A DNA stretch of 64,000 nt from Winogradskyella sp. (GCF_028282165.1 NZ_JANQIM010000044.1:1-64000), one strand, 5' to 3'. Counted from the stretch's first letter, positions 50,937 through 60,521 are shown. The notes: a model not told the origin generated them from the letters alone. Numbers and translations are program-made.

Positions 50937-51800
50937 TTATTTAAATCGTACAAATTCAGCACTACTAAAAGTGTAGTTTGATACGGGAACAGTAGCATTA
51001 TCCTCTAATCGATACCATGGCGAAATTATGTTATTTTCAAGATTCTTTACTAAATGAACGCTTTGCGCAGGCGTATTTCCCTGAAATAACAAAAACAACT
51101 TTTCACCTTGATCATTCACTATTTCATCGCAAAGTATTACAATATGCCCTGGACTGCCACCTTTAATCAACATATCACCTATCTTTAAGTCTTTGGCTTT
51201 AACCGATTCTAATTCGTTGAAGAGCGATAATGTCCCTGAATACATATAAATGAGATTCAAGAACTTATAAAAATTAGATTTTGAATGATCTTCACTAGCT
51301 GTTTTATGAAAGCTAACCTTACTTCCGTTTATTTTAGGACGATAACCTTTAGCATATGCTTTCCAAGAGCAGTAATGCCCAGAAGTAAAATTAAATCCAA
51401 TCTCATCTTTTCTATCGTTATCCCAAAGGTACTCACTCCGTATTCTAATCAATGCATCTGCACATTGTTGCAAACCATTGTCAGGAACGGGAACTTCTAA
51501 AATTCCGATATGACCACCTTGCCAAAAGTATTTGGAACCATCATAATTAACAATCTTACTTCCAAAGGGCTTCAACTTATAATTTCTTAAATAATCCTCA
51601 AAACTCCCTTTCGGATAGATGATTCGCCTATACCCTTCTGGTATATTTACTCTAGACCGGATTGTTAGACTATCTTTATTTATAAGACTTGGTGTTTCGA
51701 CATAAGCAACTACCTTATCAACTGCTTTTTCAACAGGTTTCAATCTAAATGCTAATATAACTGCTGCTATGATTATTAAAACGAGTACGATTCTCTTCAT
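50937..51800 (-). CDS. DUF4846 family membrane-anchored or secreted protein
   Basis: The 287-residue protein has an N-terminal hydrophobic anchor (MKRIVLVLIIIAAVILAF). It then follows the DUF4846 pattern: PEGYRRIIYPKGSFEDYLR, a KPFGS-x-V-x-x-YDG segment, QQCADALIRIRSEYLW, and the C-terminal GDMLIKGGSPGHIVILCDE with a G-x-x-G-H-x motif and LFLLFQGNTPAQSVH. A conserved Cys and His suggest a papain-like or NlpC-like hydrolase fold, but the function is not established. Confidence 0.85.
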   Translation of the reverse strand: MKRIVLVLIIIAAVILAFRLKPVEKAVDKVVAYVETPSLINKDSLTIRSRVNIPEGYRRIIYPKGSFEDYLRNYKLKPFGSKIVNYDGSKYFWQGGHIGILEVPVPDNGLQQCADALIRIRSEYLWDNDRKDEIGFNFTSGHYCSWKAYAKGYRPKINGSKVSFHKTASEDHSKSNFYKFLNLIYMYSGTLSLFNELESVKAKDLKIGDMLIKGGSPGHIVILCDEIVNDQGEKLFLLFQGNTPAQSVHLVKNLENNIISPWYRLEDNATVPVSNYTFSSAEFVRFK

Positions 51801-51856
51801 AAACTCCTAACGTCATTTACTATGGATTTCGTATTAAATTTTTACTTTTATGCTAA

Positions 51857-53293
51857 ATGAAACACTATCCGCTTTCTAAACGTATTGGTCTTTTCTTAGG
51901 CCCCCTATTATTTATAGGGCTCCAAATTTTATCGATAGAACTTGTTTCAGAAAATGCAGATACAGTTATAGCTACTGCATTGTGGATGATTATTTGGTGG
52001 ATTACTGAGGCAGTTTCCATATCGGTAACATCATTATTACCCTTGTTATTATTTCCAGTATTTAAAGTGATGCCTATGGCAGATGTTGGAGCCAATTATG
52101 GAAGTCCTATCGTTTTTTTATTCTTTGGCGGTTTTGTATTGGCATTGGCCTTAGAAAAAGTAAACCTGCACAAACGCATAGCGCTTACTATTATTAAACT
52201 AACTGGTACAACACCTAACAAAGTGATTCTCGGCTTTATGTTGGCTACGGCTTTTATGAGTATGTGGATAAGTAATACCGCGAGTACCGTAGTAATGTTA
52301 CCGATTGCATTGTCGGTCATCAGTTTACTGATAAATGACGAAGACGGTTTTACTAAGAAAGATCAAAATTTTGCATTGAGTGTTATGTTAGGTATTGCCT
52401 TTTCTGCCAATGCTGGCGGAATCGCTACTATAATTGGCACACCTCCTAATTCCGTACTCATTGGCTTGCTCGAAAATGAATATAACATAGAAATCTCGTT
52501 TTTGAATTGGATACTTATGGGCTTACCTTTTTCAGCTACATTAATTGCCATTATTTATGTTATACTCATAAAACTATTCCCCAATAAAGGGTTAGTATTC
52601 GGGGCTTCAAAATCTGCAATAACTAACGAATTAAAACAGTTAGGTAAAATCTCATCAAAAGAGAAGCAAGTCCTTTTCACTTTTGCAGTTATTGTGTTTT
52701 TATGGATTTTTAGATCATTGATTAACAGCTTATTTCTAAATTTGGGACTTACGGATACCATGATAAGTATTTTAGGTGCCATTGCTCTATTTGCAATACC
52801 TCATAAATTAAACAAGGGAGACTTTATACTACAATGGAATGACACCAAGAAATTGGCTTGGGGCATTTTAATTCTATTTGGTGGTGGTTTAGCTTTAGCA
52901 AAAGGCATGTCCGCCACAGGTATTGTGGACATGGTTGCTACTGCTATTTCCAATAGCAATATAAGTATTATTCTAACGGCTTCGTTACTGATTATACTAA
53001 TGCTGTTTATGACCGAATTAATGAGCAATGTAGCTTTAACGGCAGTTTTGGCTCCAGTTGTTGCTGGTATTGCTATTGGCTTGGAGATCCCTATGTTGTA
53101 TTTGCTAATTCCTGTCACCTTAGCCAGTAGTTGTGCATTTATGCTACCAATGGCTACACCACCTAATGCTATTGTTTTTGCCAGTGGATTTGTAAAAGTT
53201 CATCAAATGGCAAGGGTGGGCATCATTTTAAATCTTATTTCTATAGGATTGCTTATTTTAATGTTTCAGTTTGTTTTGCCTTTTATATTTTAA
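51857..53293 (+). CDS. SLC13/DASS family sodium-coupled anion symporter
   Basis: The 478-residue protein has about twelve hydrophobic segments and both SNT-type motifs of the divalent anion:Na+ symporters: SNTASTVVMLPIAL in the first half and MSNVALTAVLAPVVA in the second. The N-GIATIIGTPPN and LPMATPPNAIVFASG blocks are also present. Members transport succinate, citrate, sulfate or related anions with sodium; the substrate cannot be assigned. Sodium coupling fits with the Na+-pumping NQR encoded nearby. A cupin gene follows after 11 bases. Confidence 0.93.
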   Translation: MKHYPLSKRIGLFLGPLLFIGLQILSIELVSENADTVIATALWMIIWWITEAVSISVTSLLPLLLFPVFKVMPMADVGANYGSPIVFLFFGGFVLALALEKVNLHKRIALTIIKLTGTTPNKVILGFMLATAFMSMWISNTASTVVMLPIALSVISLLINDEDGFTKKDQNFALSVMLGIAFSANAGGIATIIGTPPNSVLIGLLENEYNIEISFLNWILMGLPFSATLIAIIYVILIKLFPNKGLVFGASKSAITNELKQLGKISSKEKQVLFTFAVIVFLWIFRSLINSLFLNLGLTDTMISILGAIALFAIPHKLNKGDFILQWNDTKKLAWGILILFGGGLALAKGMSATGIVDMVATAISNSNISIILTASLLIILMLFMTELMSNVALTAVLAPVVAGIAIGLEIPMLYLLIPVTLASSCAFMLPMATPPNAIVFASGFVKVHQMARVGIILNLISIGLLILMFQFVLPFIF

Positions 53294-53304
53294 AAACGCT
53301 ATAA

Positions 53305-53697
53305 ATGTTTAAATACCGTATCTATTCCCAAATACTATCGATCTCAATTTTTATATTCCTTTTTATTTGCTTTGGATGCAAGAAAAGTGAAACGCTTCCA
53401 GATCCATTGGAAGCTGGCTGGAAGGGTGAAGCTGTTTGCGAACTTATAGAGGAAAATGAAGAAATACGTGTACTAAAATGTACATTCCAACCAAACGTTG
53501 GTCACGAAAAGCACTATCATAAGCCGCATTTTGGCTATGCAATTGCCGGTGGGACATTTAGAATTACGGATAGTTCTGGTTCTAGAGAGGTCGAAATTCC
53601 GACCGGATTTAGTTTCAGCAATGATGAAGTTATAAGGCATGAAGCGTTAAATATAGGAAAAACAACTGCCGTGTTTTTGATTATTGAGTATAAGTGA
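53305..53697 (+). CDS. Cupin-domain lipoprotein
   Basis: The 130-residue protein has a lipoprotein signal (IFLFICFGCKKSE, with the Cys at about residue 25) and a single cupin domain with GHEKHYHKPHFGYAIAGG as the metal-binding first motif and IRHEALNIG as the second. It is probably co-transcribed with the transporter 11 bases upstream and may bind the transported anion or modify it outside the cell; this is inference. Confidence 0.8.
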   Translation: MFKYRIYSQILSISIFIFLFICFGCKKSETLPDPLEAGWKGEAVCELIEENEEIRVLKCTFQPNVGHEKHYHKPHFGYAIAGGTFRITDSSGSREVEIPTGFSFSNDEVIRHEALNIGKTTAVFLIIEYK

Positions 53698-53742
53698 TTC
53701 TTTTTTCTTATCTTCATAATTGAAAAAGAAAACTAAGGACCT

Positions 53743-54186
53743 ATGAATATTTCAAGTCGATTTGATGCTGCTGTAAGAAAGCTATACACAGCATTTCATA
53801 ATAATACTTTAAATCCTGAAGATTGCACACAATGTGCAGTCGGTAACATCTTAGACCAGAAAGATAGTTGGAAACATATGACTGACATGCATGGTTCTGT
53901 TAAATTGAATTATGTTGGTCTGGTACATCAAAATTTAGGTAGACGTTTCAACGGCTATTCACCCATTGAGCTCCTTCAGATTGAAGCTTCGTTCTTAAAA
54001 GGCTGTGGTTATCGTTTGGGCAAAACCTATTGCCATAAACCTGATTATTTTAAAGACAAGGCTATTTTGTTTAATGGTTTGAGTGAAGTTATTTCAACCC
54101 TATGTCGATTAGATCACATAGATAACATTATGGATTGTTCGAATTTATTCAATTATCAATCAAAGTCACTCGAATTACAACATTAA
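53743..54186 (+). CDS. Small cysteine-containing protein of unknown function
   Basis: The 147-residue soluble protein has the N-terminal motif C28-T-Q-C31-AVGN, further cysteines in KGCGYRLGKTYCHKP and MDCSN, and a conserved GLVHQNLGRRFNGYSP-IELLQIEASFLKGCGY region. I remember relatives widely conserved in flavobacteria, sometimes labelled as NQR-related without sequence support. The cysteines could bind a metal. It lies next to the 3' end of the nqr operon on the opposite strand. Confidence 0.7.
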   Translation: MNISSRFDAAVRKLYTAFHNNTLNPEDCTQCAVGNILDQKDSWKHMTDMHGSVKLNYVGLVHQNLGRRFNGYSPIELLQIEASFLKGCGYRLGKTYCHKPDYFKDKAILFNGLSEVISTLCRLDHIDNIMDCSNLFNYQSKSLELQH

Positions 54187-54203
54187 AATCAGTTTTATAA
54201 ATT

Positions 54204-54238
54204 AAAAAAGCCAGTTCAAATTGAACTGGCTTTTTTTT
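54204..54238. terminator. Bidirectional terminator between the Cys protein gene and nqrF
   Basis: AAAAAGCCAGTTCAA and TTGAACTGGCTTTTT form a nearly perfect palindrome with A-runs before and T-runs after, so it works on both strands. It lies 18 bases after the plus-strand stop and 64 bases from the nqrF stop. Confidence 0.93.
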
Positions 54239-54252
54239 GTTTATAAATTTTA

Positions 54253-54279
54253 GATTGCCACGCTTGGTTCGCAATGACG
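54253..54279. repeat. Dispersed ATTGC-type repeat
   Basis: ATTGC (54254-54258) and GCAAT (54271-54275) frame CACGCTTGGTTC and are followed by GACG. This matches the outer arms of the repeat at 31877-31915, without its central palindrome. Confidence 0.5.
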
Positions 54280-54301
54280 TAATTCCGAATGTGCTTAGCG
54301 A

Positions 54302-55624
54302 CTAGCCACCAAAGTCATCAAATCTAATATGTTCATCGGGTATACCAAAGTCCTCTCCCATTTTTTGAACGGCTTGGTTCATTAATGGCGGTCCACAGAA
54401 ATACAATTCTATATCTTCTGGTGCTTCATGGTCATTTAGATAATTATCAATCACACAATTGTGAATAAATCCAACGAAACCATCACCTTCTTCATCATTA
54501 ATATCTTTTTTCACCTTCCAGTTATCTTCTTCTAATGGCTCAGATAAGGCCATGTAGAATTTAAAGTTAGGGAAGTCTTTTTCTAAATCTCTAAAGTGCT
54601 CGATATAGAACAGTTCTCTTTTAGAACGCCCACCATACCAATAGGTTACTTTACGACCTGTTTTTAGGGTCTTAAATAAATGATATAAGTGCGAACGCAT
54701 TGGTGCCATACCTGCACCACCACCAACATAAAGCATTTCACTTTCAGACTCGTTGATGAAAAATTCACCATAAGGTCCAGATATCGTTACTTTATCACCT
54801 TGCTTCTGCGCAAAAATATAAGATGAGGCTATACCTGGATTTACACTCATCCATTGGTTTTTAGCTCTATCCCATGGTGGAGTCGCAATACGTACGTTTA
54901 GCATAATTTCGCGTCCTTCTGCTGGGTAAGATGCCATAGAATAAGCACGTTCCACAGTTTCATTGTTCTTCATCACTAAAGGCCAAAGCCCAAATTTGTC
55001 CCATTCCGTTTTAAACTTATCTGGCGTTTCGTGTTCTTCTGGGTGGGCTGTGATATCAATGTCTGAATATTTGATTTCGCACGGTGGAATTTCAATCTGA
55101 ATATAACCACCAGCTTTATAGTTCATTTCCTCAGGAATTTCGACAACGAATTCCTTAATAAAAGAGGCTACGTTGTAATTACGTACAACCGTTGCTTCCC
55201 ATTTCTTAATGCCAAATACTTCTTCAGGAATGGTAATTTCCATATCCTGCTTCACTTTTACCTGGCATGCTAAACGTGCCCCGTGTTGCAATTCTTTTCT
55301 AGAGAAATGAGGTGTTTCAGTAGGTAATGCTTCACCACCACCCGAAAGTACATGGCACTCACACTGAATACAGGTTCCACCACCACCACATGCAGATGGT
55401 AAAAATACCTTGTTGCTACCTAGTGTAGATAACAAAGTTCCTCCTGAAGCAACTTCAATTTCCTTCTCACCATTAATCAAGATCTTTACAGGCCCCGATG
55501 GTGAAAGTTTTTGTTTTACAAATAATAATAATGCAACTAACAACAAGGTCACCAATAAAAAGGCACCAACCGTTGCTATTATCGTTCCAATTGTACTTGC
55601 GGCTAATATCATCATACTCATCAA
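54302..55624 (-). CDS. nqrF: Na+-translocating NADH:quinone reductase subunit F
   Basis: The 440-residue subunit takes electrons from NADH. It has an N-terminal membrane helix (about residues 12-36), a 2Fe-2S ferredoxin domain with ligands C79, C85, C88 and C120, and an FAD/NADH reductase module (RAYSMASYP for [16 protein letters not shown] and [13 protein letters not shown] for NADH, and [12 protein letters not shown]). It ends the operon; its start abuts the nqrE stop without a gap. Several Met codons at the start leave the exact initiator open. Confidence 0.97.
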   Translation of the reverse strand: MMSMMILAASTIGTIIATVGAFLLVTLLLVALLLFVKQKLSPSGPVKILINGEKEIEVASGGTLLSTLGSNKVFLPSACGGGGTCIQCECHVLSGGGEALPTETPHFSRKELQHGARLACQVKVKQDMEITIPEEVFGIKKWEATVVRNYNVASFIKEFVVEIPEEMNYKAGGYIQIEIPPCEIKYSDIDITAHPEEHETPDKFKTEWDKFGLWPLVMKNNETVERAYSMASYPAEGREIMLNVRIATPPWDRAKNQWMSVNPGIASSYIFAQKQGDKVTISGPYGEFFINESESEMLYVGGGAGMAPMRSHLYHLFKTLKTGRKVTYWYGGRSKRELFYIEHFRDLEKDFPNFKFYMALSEPLEEDNWKVKKDINDEEGDGFVGFIHNCVIDNYLNDHEAPEDIELYFCGPPLMNQAVQKMGEDFGIPDEHIRFDDFGG

Positions 55625-56359
55625 TTACTTGTTTGTATTTTGAGCTATCTCTAAGTCAGACTTAGTAGTAGCGTCTTCTTCGTTAATATCTTCTTCAATC
55701 ACTTCTACAGCTGTAGCATCTTCCTGTTTTGGACCTTCATCACCACCAGTCAACATCCCTCCAAAACTCATAAATCCTATTGCCATTAGTCCAGTGATGA
55801 TAAATGTAATCCCTAAGCCTCTTAAAGCTGGAGGTACTGCACTATATCTTATCTTTTCTCTTATGGCTGCAATAGCCAAGATAGCTAAGAACCATCCTAT
55901 ACCAGATGCAACACCATAATTTAGTGCTAATCCCAAAGTAGCGATCTCTCTAGATTGCATAAATAAAGAACCACCTAAAATCGCACAGTTTACGGCAATT
56001 AATGGTAAAAAGATTCCTAATGAATTATATAATGCTGGAGAGAACTTCTCCACTACAATTTCTACCAATTGTACCATAGTTGCTATGGTAGCGATAAACA
56101 TTATGAAAGACAAGAAACTTAAGTCGTAGCTTGCATACTCTGCACCCAACCAAGATAATGCACCAGGCTGTAAGATATATTGATCTAACAACCAGTTTAG
56201 AGGTACTGTGATCGCCAATACGAAAATTACCGCGGCACCAAGACCAACTGCGGTTGACACTTTTTTAGATACCGCCAAGTATGAGCACATCCCTAAGAAT
56301 GTAGCAAATACCATATTATCTATGAATATCGATTTAAAAAATAATTCTACGTGTTCCAT
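55625..56359 (-). CDS. nqrE: Na+-translocating NADH:quinone reductase subunit E, with acidic C-terminal tail
   Basis: The first 200 residues are a six-helix NqrD/NqrE (Rnf-type) subunit with the cysteine-bearing helix [17 protein letters not shown] and the mirror segment [12 protein letters not shown], which hold the intramembrane iron site between NqrD and NqrE. The protein then extends about 40 residues beyond the usual length with an acidic tail rich in Glu and Asp ([17 protein letters not shown]). Expression is within the nqr operon; a 69-base repeat-containing gap separates it from nqrD. Confidence 0.96.
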   Translation of the reverse strand: MEHVELFFKSIFIDNMVFATFLGMCSYLAVSKKVSTAVGLGAAVIFVLAITVPLNWLLDQYILQPGALSWLGAEYASYDLSFLSFIMFIATIATMVQLVEIVVEKFSPALYNSLGIFLPLIAVNCAILGGSLFMQSREIATLGLALNYGVASGIGWFLAILAIAAIREKIRYSAVPPALRGLGITFIITGLMAIGFMSFGGMLTGGDEGPKQEDATAVEVIEEDINEEDATTKSDLEIAQNTNK

Positions 56360-56365
56360 ATTTTT

Positions 56366-56420
56366 TTAGTATTGAGTCTTGAGCAGTTAGTATTGAGAAA
56401 TCTCAAATCTAGCATCTCAT
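56366..56420. repeat. Repeat-filled gap between nqrD and nqrE
   Basis: TTAGTATTGAG occurs twice (56366-56376 and 56387-56397), 21 bases apart, and the second copy overlaps the palindrome TTGAGA-AA-TCTCAA (56393-56406). This is the only sizeable gap inside the otherwise tightly packed nqr operon. Confidence 0.7.
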
Positions 56421-56428
56421 TACTATTT

Positions 56429-57061
56429 TTAATCTTCTATTAATGCTTTATTTTTTGTTCTTTGTACCCAAATAATGATACCTACTACTATCAATGCCAT
56501 TGGCGACAATAGCATAAAACCATTATTTTCATATCCAAAAGCGTATAATCCTGTCTTTTCAATTGGGTCTCCTAATACTGGAATACCTAATAAAGTTCCA
56601 GAACCTAATAATTCCCTGAAAAATCCGACAATCACAAGGATGATACCATAGCCTAGAGCATTACCTATACCATCCAAAAAGGATCGCCATGGTCCATTTC
56701 CTAAGGCAAAAGCTTCAAAACGACCCATGATAATACAGTTAGTAATGATAAGTCCAACAAATACGGAAAGGGTCTTACTCAATTCGTAAGCAAATGCTTT
56801 CAGTACTAAGTCCACTATAATTACTAGCGTTGCAACAACAATCAACTGCGCAATAATTCTAATTTTTGAAGGGATAATATTTCGCATTAAGGAAATAACC
56901 ACATTTCCTACGCCCATTACAAACAAAACTGATATTGACATTACAATTGATGCTTCTAATTCAGCAGTAATTGCTAAAGCTGAACAAATCCCTAATACCT
57001 GAATGGTGATTGGATTGTTATCCGTTAGCGGGTCTAATATTAATCTACTATCTTTTGCCAT
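56429..57061 (-). CDS. nqrD: Na+-translocating NADH:quinone reductase subunit D
   Basis: The 210-residue six-helix membrane subunit has the cysteine-bearing segments QVLGICSALAITAEL and LIITNCIIMGRFEAF, the latter matching the NqrE half in inverted topology. Together they bind the intramembrane iron centre of the pump. It starts 3 bases after nqrC in the operon. Confidence 0.96.
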   Translation of the reverse strand: MAKDSRLILDPLTDNNPITIQVLGICSALAITAELEASIVMSISVLFVMGVGNVVISLMRNIIPSKIRIIAQLIVVATLVIIVDLVLKAFAYELSKTLSVFVGLIITNCIIMGRFEAFALGNGPWRSFLDGIGNALGYGIILVIVGFFRELLGSGTLLGIPVLGDPIEKTGLYAFGYENNGFMLLSPMALIVVGIIIWVQRTKNKALIED

Positions 57062-57064
57062 AGC

Positions 57065-57859
57065 TTATTTTCCTTTTAGTGAATTAAAGTAAGGTAAATA
57101 CAATTTTAAATCTTTTTTAATCATCGCTGTAACACCATCACCCGTAATGGTTGCACCAGCGATAGCGTCGACTTCATTGTCGGTTTTATCATTATTTTTT
57201 GGATCAGCATTACCTTTTGCAACTGTGATACCTTTGAATTCTCCTGAGTTTGATAATAAGTGCTCACCAATAAAATCATCCATAAAGTAACGCTGCTTAA
57301 TGTTAGCGCCCAATCCTGGCGTTTCGCCTTTGTGATCAAAATAAGCACCTCGAACCACCATATTTTCATCCATAGCCACATAACCCCAAATAGCATCCCA
57401 TAGCCCCTTTCCTCTTATAGGAGCAACATACACTGTTTTTCCTTCAGAATTCTTACCAACGAAAAGCGGTAACTTTCTTTCTCCTCCATCCTTAGCACTA
57501 GCCTGTTGTTTCTTTACGTCAATGAGATAAGGTTCTTGCTTAGTTTCTTCAAAATACTCATCTCGGCTTTGGGTCTTTATGACCTTACCATTGGTATCTA
57601 CTGTAATGACTATTTGATCTGCAACATTTTTATCGAAAGCTTCTGGAGCCTTATCGGTAGAAATAAACACAGCACTGGTTTCATCATTGTCATTGATACC
57701 CATAGCGTAAAGAATATTCTGTTGTTTCTCTAACCTTTGGTTTTCAGTAATCTTAGGTTTCAATGACGATGCTAGATATGCTAATAAAGCACCTACAACA
57801 ATCACCATGCCTATAGCAAAAATTACCGTATATGAATTCTTGTCTGTTCTATTTTCCAT
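57065..57859 (-). CDS. nqrC: Na+-translocating NADH:quinone reductase subunit C
   Basis: The 264-residue subunit has one membrane helix near the N-terminus (about residues 9-31) and a periplasmic FMN-binding domain. The FMN-attachment motif reads D231-A-I-A-G-A-T-I-T239, with T239 as the expected covalent FMN site. The usual S/T before G-A-T is alanine here (A234). ETPGLGANI is also typical. ApbE (49389) should do the flavinylation. Confidence 0.96.
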   Translation of the reverse strand: MENRTDKNSYTVIFAIGMVIVVGALLAYLASSLKPKITENQRLEKQQNILYAMGINDNDETSAVFISTDKAPEAFDKNVADQIVITVDTNGKVIKTQSRDEYFEETKQEPYLIDVKKQQASAKDGGERKLPLFVGKNSEGKTVYVAPIRGKGLWDAIWGYVAMDENMVVRGAYFDHKGETPGLGANIKQRYFMDDFIGEHLLSNSGEFKGITVAKGNADPKNNDKTDNEVDAIAGATITGDGVTAMIKKDLKLYLPYFNSLKGK

Positions 57860-57861
57860 TG

Positions 57862-59139
57862 CTATGCAACTTTAGCTTTTAAACGTTTCATTCTTTTCTT
57901 CACATTGCCTTGTACCACGTAATGATCGATGGTCGGTGCAAACACATTCATTAGTAATATGGCCAAGAATACACCTTCTGGGTAGGCTGGGTTAAATACT
58001 CGAATCATGATAGATATAAACCCAATCAAAAATCCATAAATCCATTTCCCTTTGTTAGTTTGGGATGCTGTAACCGGATCGGTTGCCATATACACTGCAC
58101 CAAATAATATACTTCCTATGATTAAATGTTGCCAGAATGGCACACTCATCAAACCATAGAACTTACTAGACTCGCCAATCCATCCAGAATCAACTACACC
58201 ATTAAAAATTAAGCCCATAACTACTGCACCAATTACTGTACTTAACATAATTCTCCAACTCCCTATTTTGGTGAAGATTAAGAATAGACCTCCAACGATG
58301 ATTAAGAACTTTGAAGTTTCACCAACAGATCCTGGGATGATACCCCAGAACATATCCCAAAATGAATATAGGTCTGCAGCACGTTCGCCATAAGTAGTTA
58401 CTGTATCTGTTCCAGCAATAGTTAATTCCTGTCCCGCCTTGGCATAATATCCTAGAAGTGTTTCTCCAGAAATAGCATCCAAATTTTCTCCTGCCGCTAT
58501 TGCTGCGTCGCGTTCTACGGCACCATGTACCCAAACTTTATCTCCAGACATCCATGTTGGATAAGCAAAGAATAAAAATGCGCGAATAGTCAACGCAGGA
58601 TTTAGAATATTCATTCCTGTACCACCAAATACTTCTTTTCCAATAACAACACCAAAGATTACTGCAACAGCAAGCATCCACAGAGGAATATCTACTGGTA
58701 CAATTAATGGCACAAGCATTCCCGTCACTAGGTACCCTTCTTCTACTTCGTGCCCTTTAATGATAGCGAACACAAATTCTACCGCCAAACCGACACCGTA
58801 AGAAACGATCACCAATGGCAGTACTTTCCAAAGCCCTATTACAAGGTTATCCCATGTCCAGAAAGATGCACCTAAAAATCCATCAGCAGATTCTATTGAA
58901 CCTAAAGCAAGATAGTGCTGATATCCTGCATTGAACATACCAAATATCAAGCATGGCACCAATGCAATGATTACAGTATTCATGGTACGCTTTAAATCAT
59001 CAGCCGCCTTAATATGAGTCCCTCCATGTGTGGTCTCATTTGGTGTATATAAAAATGTAAAAAGGGCATTAAAACCTGGAAGCCACTTTTTATCTTTATT
59101 TTTTACCTTAAAATTGTGTAAATTCTGTTTTAAACCCAT
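57862..59139 (-). CDS. nqrB: Na+-translocating NADH:quinone reductase subunit B
   Basis: The 425-residue polytopic subunit is homologous to RnfD and holds riboflavin and a covalent FMN. The FMN motif reads D221-A-I-S-G-E-T227-L-L, with Glu in place of the usual Ala and T227 as the expected attachment site. GTGMNILNPALTIRAFLFFAYP and the C-terminal DPVTASQTNKGKWIYG are family blocks. It overlaps nqrA by one base and precedes nqrC by 2 bases. Confidence 0.97.
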   Translation of the reverse strand: MGLKQNLHNFKVKNKDKKWLPGFNALFTFLYTPNETTHGGTHIKAADDLKRTMNTVIIALVPCLIFGMFNAGYQHYLALGSIESADGFLGASFWTWDNLVIGLWKVLPLVIVSYGVGLAVEFVFAIIKGHEVEEGYLVTGMLVPLIVPVDIPLWMLAVAVIFGVVIGKEVFGGTGMNILNPALTIRAFLFFAYPTWMSGDKVWVHGAVERDAAIAAGENLDAISGETLLGYYAKAGQELTIAGTDTVTTYGERAADLYSFWDMFWGIIPGSVGETSKFLIIVGGLFLIFTKIGSWRIMLSTVIGAVVMGLIFNGVVDSGWIGESSKFYGLMSVPFWQHLIIGSILFGAVYMATDPVTASQTNKGKWIYGFLIGFISIMIRVFNPAYPEGVFLAILLMNVFAPTIDHYVVQGNVKKRMKRLKAKVA

Positions 59140-60488
59140 TATCCTATCTCTTTAAGCATTAAGTCTAATCCTTCTCTTATAATCTTTTGATGTGGTTGTT
59201 TAGACACACAAACAAATTCAGTCAACGCAAAATCTTCTGGTGCTACTTCATACATCCCTAAAGCTTCCATTTCATCTAAATCCTTGTACATACATGCTTT
59301 TAAAATCTGCATTGGATAGATATCCAAAGGAAATACCTGCTCGTAATTTCCTGTTACCACAAATGCACGATGCTCGCCATTAGTATTGGTATTTAAATCG
59401 TACTTTTTCTTTGGATTTAACCAAGAAAACGTTAGTGCTCTAGACGTAGAAATCTTATTGAAAATTGGTTTGTTCCAACCGAAGAACTCGTAGTCATCAC
59501 CTTCGGGAATTACAGTAATTACATTGCTGTAGTAGTCTAAATTTCCATCTGGCGCAATTTGTTTTCCAGATAAGACATTACCTGAAATGACACGGTCATT
59601 GCCATCTTTTTCAACACCATTATCATAAATCATGGTGGCAACTTCTGAACCGATTTTGGTTTTAAAGTATCTTGGTTTCTTAACTGAAGAACCTGTTAAA
59701 GCTACGATACGTTCGGCGTTAAACTTGCCAGTTAATAGTAACTCGCCTATAATAACTAAGTCCTGTGCATTGACTGTCCAAACCACTTCACCTTTGTTTA
59801 CAGGATCTACTTTATTGATTAAAGTCCCCACATTACCTGATGGATGAGGCCCAGAAACTATGTAAGTTGTGCTATGATCTAGGTTAGCTAGTGGAGAATT
59901 TGTACTTCCAACAGAAATATGTACGCCGCCCTCTGTTAATTTAGACAGTGCCGTGACTGCAGTCTGTAATTCAACTTCCTTACCTGTTAGCGTATAGTCT
60001 AAATCTGCAGCTAATGGTGCACTTGCATAGCCCGATATAAAGATAGCTTTAGGTGCGCTATCTGCATTAGCTATAATATCATAGGGTCGTTGCTTTATAA
60101 AAGACCAACAGCCTGTAGCTAAAAGATGTGCTTTAATTTTTTCAGCATCAGCAGATACATCGAATTTACCATGGTCGATATAGGATTGCTCTTTATCTGC
60201 AGTAATTTTTATTGCGTCGATGCGACGTCTAGGTCCACGTTGAATCTCTGTTACCTCACCAGATACAGGCGATACAAACTTCATAGCCTCATTATCCTTA
60301 TTATAAAACAACGTTTCACCTGCTTTAACATGTGTACCTTCTTTTGCAACAAGTTTTGGGATAATACTGTGGAAATCTTCAGGCCTGATAGAATAAAAGT
60401 TACTTACAATGGCGTTTTCGGTATTTTTTTCGGCATCACCGATTAACTTTATATCTAAACCTTTTTTAATTCTGATGTCTTTTGACAT
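59139..60488 (-). CDS. nqrA: Na+-translocating NADH:quinone reductase subunit A
   Basis: The 449-residue soluble subunit is the first gene of the nqr operon. It has an RnfC-like N-terminal half with KEGTHVKAGETLFYNK and FVSPVSGEVTEIQRG (biotinyl-like domain), TGCWSFIKQRPYD, and IVSGPHPSGNVG, and ends with a block contacting the membrane part (LNTNTNGEHRAFVVTGNYEQ). NqrA takes part in quinone binding. The pump exports Na+ while oxidising NADH. Confidence 0.97.
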   Translation of the reverse strand: MSKDIRIKKGLDIKLIGDAEKNTENAIVSNFYSIRPEDFHSIIPKLVAKEGTHVKAGETLFYNKDNEAMKFVSPVSGEVTEIQRGPRRRIDAIKITADKEQSYIDHGKFDVSADAEKIKAHLLATGCWSFIKQRPYDIIANADSAPKAIFISGYASAPLAADLDYTLTGKEVELQTAVTALSKLTEGGVHISVGSTNSPLANLDHSTTYIVSGPHPSGNVGTLINKVDPVNKGEVVWTVNAQDLVIIGELLLTGKFNAERIVALTGSSVKKPRYFKTKIGSEVATMIYDNGVEKDGNDRVISGNVLSGKQIAPDGNLDYYSNVITVIPEGDDYEFFGWNKPIFNKISTSRALTFSWLNPKKKYDLNTNTNGEHRAFVVTGNYEQVFPLDIYPMQILKACMYKDLDEMEALGMYEVAPEDFALTEFVCVSKQPHQKIIREGLDLMLKEIG

Positions 60489-60521
60489 ATACTTTAAAAA
60501 TTAGTTGTCTAAAAATCCGTG

